NCBI GenBank assembly: GCA_965369945.1
Contig: CBDUST010000027.1
Span: 1-26,424, forward strand
DNA from: JADFNO01 sp965369945
Lineage (GTDB): Bacteria > Planctomycetota > Phycisphaerae > Phycisphaerales > SM1A02
Reading direction: 5' to 3'
DNA length: 26,424 nt
Shown piece by piece: positions 15,872 to 22,060 of this stretch. A program made the translations under genes and the position numbers. The notes beneath the pieces were generated by a model. The model saw only the letters and a program-made list of their open reading frames with translations, was not told where the DNA came from and made no database searches. Position 1 is the first letter of the stretch. Each line of letters opens with the position of its first letter.

Positions 15872-16888
15872 TCAATAATCGCCAGGATCGGTTTGAATGT
15901 TCCGCTCAGCAGGAACTGCTGAAGCTAGACGAAACCCTTCCATTGCGGTGGAATTAGCGCTCGCAGGAATCGATTCGACAATCCAGTCTTCAATCGGCCA
16001 CAAGTAACCATCGCTAAAAAAGCTGGACCCCTTGGTACGACGGCGCGTGTGTATGTTGTTACCAAACTCTTCCGTCCACTCGCGCATACCGCCTGATGCA
16101 TCTAACAAACCCCAGGGGCTTTGAACGAATGGATAGGCACCAACTTCCAATAGCTCGATCGGAAAATCCGGAATATACCAAAACCGGCTTGCGTTGGTCT
16201 GCCCGCCTTCCCATGGCAAGCCTGCAATGAGCTCATCATCGCTAGAATCGGGAAACGACCACCAGCCGCCGCGCCCCTGATTGAGGGTGCGATCGTAGTA
16301 GACCCCCTTGATCCATTCATCAAGACTTGGAATCCAGTACTTGGCCCCGGGTGACCGCGTAGCCTGATCGTTGTACGATCCATCTTTGTTTTCTGTAAAT
16401 GTGGATGCATCGTACGCACCACTTGCGAAAGCCTGCATGTCGGGCTGCTTGTTGTTGTGAAGCCAATTGCAATATCGAGCAGCCATTCGCCAACTTTGAT
16501 TGGCTGGGAAGTCCTCGGTGCCTTCGAGGATGTGATATGAGTCGGGATCGTTGAGCGGCCCGGCGATGTAGATGAAAGAGCCAGTGAGTCCGATGCTTTG
16601 CCCGAAGGTGCCCTCATAATAAGGAGCGTACGCCTGGACGAATTCAAACCATTGGGCCACCGTAACTTCAGTTCGGGTTAGGCGATAGTAATAGTCAATT
16701 GCACCTCGCCCCTTCAGTACCCCCCACGGCCCATAGCCGGGAAAACCCGGGTTGCCCGGATCGCCGATGATGACCCATTCCAGATCATTCCCGACATACG
16801 CCTGACTCTCAGGTGCCTGCTGAGCCGGAACAGCCGCCGCTGCCGTCAGCACGATCGCACATATCAAAGCTATCCATCCCTTGAGCAT
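15872..16888 (-). CDS. Secreted SUMF1/FGE-fold protein, copy B
   Basis: A 338-residue paralogue of the protein at 14574-15584, aligning along its full length with only short gaps: signal peptide MLKGWIALICAIVLTAAAAV, then AYVGNDLEWVIIGDPGNP, 'YRLTRTEVTVAQWFEFVQAY', 'SWRMAARYCNWLHNN', 'KYWIPSLDEWIKGVYYD' and SPWGLLDASGGMREWTEE. As in copy A, the active-site cysteines of formylglycine-generating enzyme are absent (TKGSSFFSDGYLWPIED). Surface loops differ most between the copies (for example GFPGYGPWGVL in place of AFEGGAQGQL). The ATG at 16888 with AAGGA upstream is preferred to a TTG six bases earlier. Its stop abuts the ubiE remnant, so it does not lead directly into copy A. Confidence 0.82.
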   Translation of the reverse strand: MLKGWIALICAIVLTAAAAVPAQQAPESQAYVGNDLEWVIIGDPGNPGFPGYGPWGVLKGRGAIDYYYRLTRTEVTVAQWFEFVQAYAPYYEGTFGQSIGLTGSFIYIAGPLNDPDSYHILEGTEDFPANQSWRMAARYCNWLHNNKQPDMQAFASGAYDASTFTENKDGSYNDQATRSPGAKYWIPSLDEWIKGVYYDRTLNQGRGGWWSFPDSSDDELIAGLPWEGGQTNASRFWYIPDFPIELLEVGAYPFVQSPWGLLDASGGMREWTEEFGNNIHTRRRTKGSSFFSDGYLWPIEDWIVESIPASANSTAMEGFRLASAVPAERNIQTDPGDY

Positions 16889-16979
16889 CGTCAATTCCTT
16901 GTTCTGGTGGTATTAGGCCGAATCCCTACCGAGTAGGAATATCGACTACACCACCAGCGCGGACTTCAATACTCTACCG
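16889..16979 (-). repeat. Upstream region of copy B, duplicated at 15585-15675
   Basis: It has the same 91-base length as the region before copy A. The start-proximal part (ribosome binding site and TTGTTC/CTGTTC) and the distal 18 identical bases are conserved, and the middle is diverged. Homology to the copy A region ends at 16979, two bases before the stop of the truncated secreted-protein gene. Confidence 0.75.
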
Positions 16980-16980
16980 G

Positions 16981-17172
16981 CTACAGCCGTCGTGGTACGG
17001 CCAAGGCCGCGGCGGGCAGAGAGATCGGCGGCCACTCAGGTGCTTGGATGATCGCCGTGACTTCGTAACCACCGCACGGAATCTGCGCCCAGACCACATC
17101 GGAAGTGGCGAGGATTCCGGCCGGCAGGCCAGCTGTCGCCAAGATTCGGCGGCTGTTGTTTCTACTACTCAT
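16981..17172 (-). pseudogene. Truncated N-terminus of a secreted protein
   Basis: Sixty-three codons from the ATG at 17172. The start resembles a signal peptide: RRILATAGLPAGILATS, then AQIPCGGYEVTAIIQAPE. The pattern 'C..YEVTAI..AP' looks like the opening of secreted HAF-repeat-type proteins seen in planctomycetes (from memory, not checked). The frame ends by a TAG at 16981, at the edge of the duplicated SUMF1 upstream block, and no repeats follow. I read it as a gene cut off by the duplication. A genuine small exported peptide is possible but less likely. Confidence 0.45.
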
Positions 17173-17348
17173 CGCACATCCCGCATCGCTGAGACACCAC
17201 AATCTAGAACTGCGTTGGCAGTCTACCAGCGAGGAGGCAGAATGAGACCAAAAAGTGTCAATTTGCCAGAATCGTGAGTGCTGCCCTCATCGCCCCACTT
17301 CTACCATGTCTAACACCCAGTAATCCGGGGTCGAGGATGCGCAAGCGG

Positions 17349-17765
17349 CTAGTCGCTTCGGCCGGGGAATTGGCGTCCCGCTGAGGCGGCGGTGTGGATT
17401 ACCTCCGGGACATCGGCTACTGCGTAAGCGCGCAGTCGTTCGATGATTCTTGGACCGAGCCCTGACACACGCTCCAAATCGTCCACGGAAGCGAACGGTC
17501 CCTCACTACTGCGCTGCTGAACGATTCGTGCTGCGAGTCGCGGACCGATGCCGGGCAACAAATCAAGCTGTGCCTCATCGGCTGAATTGACGTCGATTAC
17601 TAGATCAGGCCAGTCCCGCCCACGAATAGCCGCGTCGACGGAACTGACGTCTTGATAGACGACCACCGGACGATGCAGGCGCAACCATCCGGCCGAACAT
17701 AACACCAAAATCAGCAAACCGCTGACAAACAGAGCGCCGGGCAGACGATGCGGTGGCTCACTCAT
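17349..17765 (-). CDS. comEA: ComEA-like helix-hairpin-helix protein, membrane anchored
   Basis: A 138-residue protein. Residues about 9-27 form one transmembrane segment (GALFVSGLLILVLCSAGWL). After a short spacer, residues about 60-115 form the ComEA-type tandem helix-hairpin-helix: IDVNSADEAQLDLLPGIGPRL with the hairpin LPGIGP, then 'FASVDDLERVSGLGPRIIERL' with hairpin VSGLGP. In competent bacteria ComEA binds incoming double-stranded DNA at the cell surface; similar proteins occur in non-competent species, so the role is only probable. The start ATG lies 8 bases inside the 3' end of the upstream GH10-like gene, so translation is coupled to it. A longer frame upstream belongs to that gene. 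Confidence 0.77.
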   Translation of the reverse strand: MSEPPHRLPGALFVSGLLILVLCSAGWLRLHRPVVVYQDVSSVDAAIRGRDWPDLVIDVNSADEAQLDLLPGIGPRLAARIVQQRSSEGPFASVDDLERVSGLGPRIIERLRAYAVADVPEVIHTAASAGRQFPGRSD

Positions 17766-19272
17766 CGGTCGCCCCTTCTGAGAAACTCTGCGAGAATTTG
17801 CGCGGCGCCCCCAACGGTTTGCGGAGTCGTTTTCGCGCACCGACAAGCCGCTGCAGGGCCGGCTTGGTCCGTCCCGAGGCATCGACCAGCCCGGCCCCGG
17901 GTAACTCACTTCCCGGGTGATCGTACAGATCGCTCCAAATCACTGACTCGACGAACGGCTTTGACATGGCGATCGAAAACGCTCGCGCAACCCACCGTGA
18001 CTGCACCTGAGCAGTCCAGGGCTCATGCCACCACCCGCCTCCCGCCTTGGATGATTCGCTGGGCACCCCGATTGCCGACACCAACACCGGCAAGTCCAGA
18101 GTCAGGAACCGATCGAGCAAACTGCTGATCTGCATCAAATCTCGCGCGTGGCGTCCCTGACTATCTTGACCAAACAGCAGTTGCACGCCGACGCAATCCA
18201 GCGGGATTCCTTCCTGCGCGATCTGGTCGAGATAGACCAACGGCGATACAGCATCGCGGTTGGCTGCGGCGAATTCGCCGAACGGCTCGATGATTTCGAC
18301 CATGATTCGCGCGCCTTTTTGAACTTGGCGCACGATCAGCGAAGCCATATACGTCAGGTCGATCATCTGCTGCGGGGTGAATCGGAAATTGTCATTGACG
18401 TTCAGCCCGGATGCCACGTTCCACATGTTCACCACGGTCCGGTAGCGTTGAACCACGCGCTCGACATGCTCGTAGACCAGATCACGACAGGTGCTGTAGT
18501 CGTGCTGCCAGACGTACATCCATTTGGGTAACGATCGCTTTGAGAAATCAAGGAGCGGCCCAAGAACGCAGGGCTTGTCCTGGGTTTTCGCCCATTGAAC
18601 CCACTGATCGAGCGGATCCCAGTTGTAACGGCCCTCCTCAACTTCCAGTTCACTCCACCGCAGTGGGAAGACCAGGATGTCGAAATTGCGCGCGACGAGG
18701 TCGCGCAGCGCCGGCGTGTCCCTTGCCGAATCAATCCGCACACCGAGCGTTGTCGATGATGCGGGACGACTTCCGAATCGCCAATGGAGAAAGAGCTCTG
18801 CATGCGCCAAAGCCAACCGCTCGTTTGCCTCCACTGCATGAATCAGAGCACGATGAGCGGTGCGGTCCGCCTGAAGTGAGTCCCGAATGTTGAGCGCTTC
18901 GGAGAACAGCTCCCGCGCTCTTTCCCACTCCTGCATGGCCGGATGATCGGACTCCAACTCGAACATTTGCCATTCTTCGCTCTTGGCGATGAAGGACTTG
19001 ATCCGGTGCCGCGCCAACTCCACAGACAAGACGTACGGCCGGTCACGATCGGGCAGTAAACATGTCTGGAGCATAAGCCGACCAAGCGGACCGGCATCGT
19101 GCGGAAGGCACAGGGCGACCGAATGGTTCGCTCGTTTCGTGCACTCGATCAGGCCGCCGTCGAATGTCAGCTCTCCGCGGACCGCGACATCGTCCGGACC
19201 GACCAGGTAGGCATCGTCAAGCGGCCAGTCGTCGGCTGGTCCGCCGTCGTCGTAAACGGCAAATCGTAGCAT
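17758..19272 (-). CDS. GH10-like (xylanase-fold) protein lacking both catalytic glutamates
   Basis: A 504-residue protein. Residues 1 to about 165 look like a beta-rich N-terminal module followed by helices (PAMQEWERARELFSEALN), no signal peptide evident. Residues about 170-480 resemble the GH10 TIM barrel: 'VFPLRWSELEVEEGRYNWDPLD' corresponds to the 'ENxMKWxxxxPxxGxFxFxxAD' block, LGPLLDF to the 'GHTLxWH' region, and 'LVYEHVERVVQRYR' to the helix before the acid/base. At the acid/base position, WDVVNE of GH10 is WNVASG (284-289). At the nucleophile, ITELD is VSAIG (398-402). Both catalytic acids are thus gone, which argues for carbohydrate binding rather than hydrolysis. The ATG at 19272 has no clear ribosome binding site. 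It overlaps comEA by 8 bases. Confidence 0.7.
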   Translation of the reverse strand: MLRFAVYDDGGPADDWPLDDAYLVGPDDVAVRGELTFDGGLIECTKRANHSVALCLPHDAGPLGRLMLQTCLLPDRDRPYVLSVELARHRIKSFIAKSEEWQMFELESDHPAMQEWERARELFSEALNIRDSLQADRTAHRALIHAVEANERLALAHAELFLHWRFGSRPASSTTLGVRIDSARDTPALRDLVARNFDILVFPLRWSELEVEEGRYNWDPLDQWVQWAKTQDKPCVLGPLLDFSKRSLPKWMYVWQHDYSTCRDLVYEHVERVVQRYRTVVNMWNVASGLNVNDNFRFTPQQMIDLTYMASLIVRQVQKGARIMVEIIEPFGEFAAANRDAVSPLVYLDQIAQEGIPLDCVGVQLLFGQDSQGRHARDLMQISSLLDRFLTLDLPVLVSAIGVPSESSKAGGGWWHEPWTAQVQSRWVARAFSIAMSKPFVESVIWSDLYDHPGSELPGAGLVDASGRTKPALQRLVGARKRLRKPLGAPRKFSQSFSEGATDE

Positions 19273-19427
19273 CGTGAGTCAGACAGCGGATCCAGTCGCC
19301 AGCGTCATTGCAGGCCAGTGGCACCACTATAGTTGTACCTCACAATCCGCGTGAGATTTCACGTGGAAAAACTGTCCACCCACCTCTCTCGCTCCCTGCC
19401 CGCCTAGGTAGTAGGTACAGTGCGGAG

Positions 19428-20405
19428 ATGCCCTGTGAACCCGACGCCACTCTCGTCAATCCTCCCGAGGCGACGATCCGAACCGACCTACCACTGCCGG
19501 GCCGTCGCGAAGGCAAGGTCCGCGATCTGTATACCTTGCCCGCTCAAGGGGATACCCCACCCCGCCTGCTGATGATCGCAACCGATCGAATCAGCGCCTT
19601 CGATGTGATCCTGCCCACCGCTATCCCCGGCAAGGGCCGCCTGCTCACGCAAATCAGCGCCGCGTGGTTCAGCTTTGTCCGCTCGCTCGGTGTCATCGGC
19701 GATCATGTTATCTCGACCGATGCCGGCGATATCGCCGGCCTGGAAACCTCGCAACGCCAGTCGATCGAGTCTCGATCCATGATTTGCCGGGCCGTCCAGG
19801 TCGTCCCGGTGGAGTGCGTCGTCCGCGGCTACCTGGCCGGATCGGGCTGGCGAGAGTATCAAGAGCGTCAGATTATCTGCGGCGTCCGGCTGGGCGAGGG
19901 CTTGTGCGAATCGCAGCAGCTCCCCGAGCCGATCTTCACGCCAACGACTAAGGCAGCCTCGGGCCACGACGAGCCTATGGACTTCCGCCAAGTCTGTGAT
20001 CAGATAGGCACGGAAACCGCAGACCGGCTGCGCGACGTCTCGTTGCACATCTACACCACAGCTGCTGAGTTCGCGCTTTCGCACGGCATCATCCTGGCGG
20101 ATACGAAATTCGAGTTCGGCCTTGCCTTGGACGCCGAGGGACGACCGACCGACGAGTTGATTCTGATCGACGAGGTACTTACGCCGGATAGCTCACGCTA
20201 TTGGCCGGCCGATGACTACACCCCCGGCGTTGAGCAACATGCCTTCGATAAGCAATACGTGCGGACCTATCTGCAGGGGTTGGTGGACGCCGGTCAGTGG
20301 GACCAGACACCGCCCGGCCCCCCATTGCCGCCGGAGGTTGTTCAGAACACCCTGGCCCGATACACCGAAGTCTGGACTCGACTCTTCGCCTCCAGCACGA
20401 GTTGA
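19428..20405 (+). CDS. purC: Phosphoribosylaminoimidazole-succinocarboxamide (SAICAR) synthase
   Basis: A 325-residue cytosolic enzyme of purine synthesis that joins CAIR and aspartate with ATP to form SAICAR. It is of the long (yeast Ade1-like) type. Marks: GRREGKVRDLYTLP near the N-terminus, 'IATDRISAFDVILPTAIPGKG', VVPVECVVRGYLAGSGW, FTPTTKA and ILADTKFEFGL, and 'IDEVLTPDSSRYW'. The frame is open further upstream, but family similarity begins at the ATG at 19428, with GGAG immediately before it. It diverges from the GH10-like gene with about 155 bases between them. Confidence 0.95.
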   Translation: MPCEPDATLVNPPEATIRTDLPLPGRREGKVRDLYTLPAQGDTPPRLLMIATDRISAFDVILPTAIPGKGRLLTQISAAWFSFVRSLGVIGDHVISTDAGDIAGLETSQRQSIESRSMICRAVQVVPVECVVRGYLAGSGWREYQERQIICGVRLGEGLCESQQLPEPIFTPTTKAASGHDEPMDFRQVCDQIGTETADRLRDVSLHIYTTAAEFALSHGIILADTKFEFGLALDAEGRPTDELILIDEVLTPDSSRYWPADDYTPGVEQHAFDKQYVRTYLQGLVDAGQWDQTPPGPPLPPEVVQNTLARYTEVWTRLFASSTS

Positions 20406-20570
20406 GCGAGTTTCAGCGACATCGGTAGCCGCTGCTTCCCGATCGGCCATGTAGTGATGGCGCGCGGAACGCCACTTGGAGCCGATTGCCAGGGCAAGCG
20501 CATGGATTCTCGCTTGGATCTAACCACGACACTCCGACCGCGTGGGCAACTCCCGAAGGTCATGAGAACA

Positions 20571-20757
20571 TCATCCCGACACCTTTCCCCTCCCTTCTGA
20601 TCCCCCTCTCCTCCCGGGAGAGCGGTTAGGGGTGAGGGTCTTTTCAGATCTCGTCCAACTCCAGGGGCTGCCATCGAGAACCATTCCCGTCCCCTCGACT
20701 TCCCCCTCTCAATAAATCATCCTGACACCTTTTTCGCTCGCTCGACACCTTTTCCGC
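20571..20757 (-). repeat. Three copies of a dispersed AAAAGGTGTC motif
   Basis: On the minus strand, AAAGGTGTCGGGATG (20571-20587 region), AAAAAGGTGTCAGGATGAT (20718-20734 region) and AAAAGGTGTCGAG (20741-20757 region) share AAAGGTGTC. The last two are adjacent direct repeats. A related copy occurs at 2419. All lie between genes. Their function is unknown. Confidence 0.45.
20602..20644. repeat. Palindromic CCCTCTCC...GGAGAG intergenic repeat
   Basis: CTCTCC (20606-20611) and GGAGAG (20617-20622) form a 6-bp hairpin with loop TCCCG, followed by GGTTAGGGGTGAGGGTC and TTTT. The layout resembles the widespread 'GGGAGAGG-TTGGGGTGAGGG' dispersed intergenic repeat found in many bacterial genomes. 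On the plus strand it could also terminate purC transcription. Confidence 0.5.
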
Positions 20758-20766
20758 TCACCTACC

Positions 20767-20827
20767 TTGCGCAACTTCGGCAAAGATGACTGACACGCAG
20801 ACCGTGGGCGGGGACGCCACGGCTCGC
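20767..20827 (+). repeat. REP-like unit B1
   Basis: Leader TTGCGCAAC, then a hairpin with arms CCGTGGGCG (20802-20810) and CGCCACGG (20815-20822) around loop GGGA, one G bulged, then CTCGC. The same 61-base length as B2 and B3. Confidence 0.7.
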
Positions 20828-20850
20828 TGTATGGCGTATCACTTTTTCAA

Positions 20851-20875
20851 GTGAGCACGCCCGTCCCCGGGCCGG
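20851..20875 (-). repeat. REP-like unit A1 (inverted type)
   Basis: Plus strand: GTGAGC, two bases, then hairpin arms GCCCG and CGGGC around TCCC. Read on the minus strand the loop is GGGA and the tail is GCTCAC, the same plan as the B units. Confidence 0.7.
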
Positions 20876-20903
20876 ACTGACGCCCGCATACCGAGTACCT
20901 ACA

Positions 20904-20964
20904 TCGCGCAACGTCGACACAACTTAGTGACGCATCAGCCGTCGCCGGGGACGCCGCGACTCGC
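20904..20964 (+). repeat. REP-like unit B2
   Basis: Leader TCGCGCAAC, then arms GTCGC (20941-20945) and GCGAC (20956-20960), with inner CG/CG pairs, around loop GGGA, then CTCGC overlapping the arm end. It ends 20 bases before the transposase start. Confidence 0.7.
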
Positions 20965-20983
20965 TTTGCGGTACGATTCTTGC

Positions 20984-21493
20984 ATGCATCGGCTCTCGCC
21001 TAGTTTGACGACGTGGCACATCACGTGGGGTACGTACGGTACACGTCTTCACGGTTCTGCGCGGCCAACAGTCGATCGGCGCAACGCCGCGATCGGAGAT
21101 CGGTTCGTCCAGCGCAACGAGCAACGCGAACAATTCGAAACAAACATCATGTTCGGCGATGCTGTGTATCTCGGCGACGCTCAACGACGCTTTGTTGAAT
21201 CAACCGTTGTTCAACTCTGCGAGCGCGGCGGATGGACGCTGCGAACGTGCGCAGCGGGTATTGAGGGCGATCACATACATGTTCTGTTGGATGCTGATCA
21301 GGCTGTGCATGGCGAGAAGATTCGCCGACTGCTCAAACGCTGGCTCACACAGGCGATGAACGAGAAATTCGATCGCCCGGAAAGCGGCAAGTGGTGGGCG
21401 ATTCAAGGATCGAACAGAGTTGTTGACAGCGACGCCTATCTGGACCGCGCGTTCCCATACATCCAGAAACAGCGAGCAACACCGCCGACGTAG
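20984..21493 (+). CDS. REP-associated Y1 (IS200-like, HUH) transposase
   Basis: A 169-residue single-strand DNA transposase of the Y1/RAYT type. It opens with LTTWHITWGTYGTRLHGS, typical of the family's first strand. The metal-binding HUH motif is His97-Ile-His99 in EGDHIHVLLD. The likely catalytic tyrosine is Tyr159 in AFPYIQKQ, the usual 'YIxxQ' helix, with Tyr152 just before it. The key parts are present, so the gene appears intact. I chose the ATG at 20984 because upstream codons run into REP unit B2. No obvious Shine-Dalgarno sequence is present. RAYTs are usually single-copy host-domesticated enzymes that act on REP hairpins; the flanking units suit that role. Confidence 0.85.
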   Translation: MHRLSPSLTTWHITWGTYGTRLHGSARPTVDRRNAAIGDRFVQRNEQREQFETNIMFGDAVYLGDAQRRFVESTVVQLCERGGWTLRTCAAGIEGDHIHVLLDADQAVHGEKIRRLLKRWLTQAMNEKFDRPESGKWWAIQGSNRVVDSDAYLDRAFPYIQKQRATPPT

Positions 21494-21510
21494 AAGAAGT
21501 GGAATTCCCA

Positions 21511-21535
21511 GTGAGCCCGCTCGTCCCCGAGCCGG
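21511..21535 (-). repeat. REP-like unit A2 (inverted type)
   Basis: GTGAGC, two bases, then arms GCTCG and CGAGC around TCCC. Compared with A1, one C-G pair is replaced by T-A in both arms, a compensatory change that keeps the hairpin. Confidence 0.7.
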
Positions 21536-21562
21536 GCCTCGCACGCATGCTGAGCGTCAACG

Positions 21563-21623
21563 TCGCGCAACGTCGGCACGTTCTACTGACACGTCAGCCG
21601 TGGGCGTGGACGCCACGGCTCGC
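21563..21623 (+). repeat. REP-like unit B3
   Basis: Leader TCGCGCAAC, TGACACGTCAG, then arms CCGTGGGCG (21598-21606) and CGCCACGG (21611-21618) around loop TGGA, then CTCGC. Nearly identical to B1 in the hairpin and to B2 in the leader. Confidence 0.7.
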
Positions 21624-21893
21624 TTGATAGCGAAACTTCCCGTTCGGTTGCTCTCCGCACCATCTATGTTTATCCGTGTCCATCTGTGACCAGACGAAGG
21701 CTTGAGGCCTCAACGGCGACGCTGGCGCGCATCTCAGAGGCACTGAATTGCTCAGATCACCTTGGAAAATTTACAAAAAATATCCCGCCTGGTGAGCTGC
21801 CAAGCCACATTCTGTGGTCTGACTTACCCAGACGGCGTCCCCGGCGCGCGCAGCCGCAGCCGCCGATCCTTCTATGAAAGGAGCGATTGTTCC
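21624..21893. other. Intergenic region, no gene recognised
   Basis: Between the REP array and the small frame at 21894. A stretch CCATCTATGTTTATCCGTG with CCATCTGTG nearby has the look of dispersed intergenic sequence. An open frame from TTG 21762 runs through to 22010 with Arg/Ser-rich, Cys-containing translation, but without family likeness. A short stem GTCTG/CAGAC occurs near 21818. Confidence 0.4.
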
Positions 21894-22010
21894 ATGTTCA
21901 CATGGTCACGGCGATCCAAGCAGACACCCCTACATTGCGGCAACGTGGGCGCGCACAAACTAAAGCCTATTGCGCACAGAATCTCGCGCGCGCCAGATTG
22001 CAAGCCATGA
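21894..22010 (+). CDS. Possible small ORF of unknown function (38 residues)
   Basis: The ATG at 21894 has AAAGGAG (21877-21883) ten bases upstream, the main reason to list it. The 38-residue translation is basic (RRSKQTPLHCGNVG near the middle) with two cysteines, no hydrophobic segment and no recognised family. The same frame is open back to 21762. It ends 50 bases before the convergent folD stop. It may be spurious. Confidence 0.22.
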   Translation: MFTWSRRSKQTPLHCGNVGAHKLKPIAHRISRAPDCKP

Positions 22011-22060
22011 ACATGAACAGTTCCGTCGGTCATCCCACTCGATTTCTAGGACAACGATTC

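Larger units (their letters stand above)
20406..20766. other. Intergenic region with repeats, no gene
   Basis: About 360 bases lie after purC. No frame shows family likeness. The region holds a palindromic repeat (20602-20644) and three copies of the AAAGGTGTC-type motif, and leads into the REP-like array at 20767. Confidence 0.6.
20767..21623 (+). mobile_element. REP/RAYT element: transposase flanked by REP-like hairpin arrays
   Basis: The order is B1, A1, B2, transposase, A2, B3. B copies (61 bases each) begin TTGCGCAAC or TCGCGCAAC, contain a hairpin and end in CTCGC. A copies (25 bases each) begin GTGAGC and contain a hairpin that is the inverse of the B type. The A-B pair of about 114 bases occurs on both sides of the transposase (20851-20964 and 21511-21623) as a direct repeat. 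This is the arrangement of a REP-associated tyrosine transposase with its BIME-like repeats. Confidence 0.75.

Noticed and set aside
17236..17277. Eleven-codon plus-strand frame behind GAGGAGG
   Set aside because: Good ribosome binding site but too short and isolated, with nothing further to support it.
20602..20644. CRISPR-like repeat
   Set aside because: A single palindromic copy; no regularly spaced repeats with unique spacers occur anywhere in the window.
21762..21893. Possible structured RNA between the REP array and folD
   Set aside because: I compared it by eye with RNase P RNA, tmRNA and SRP RNA signatures and found none; only short chance stems.
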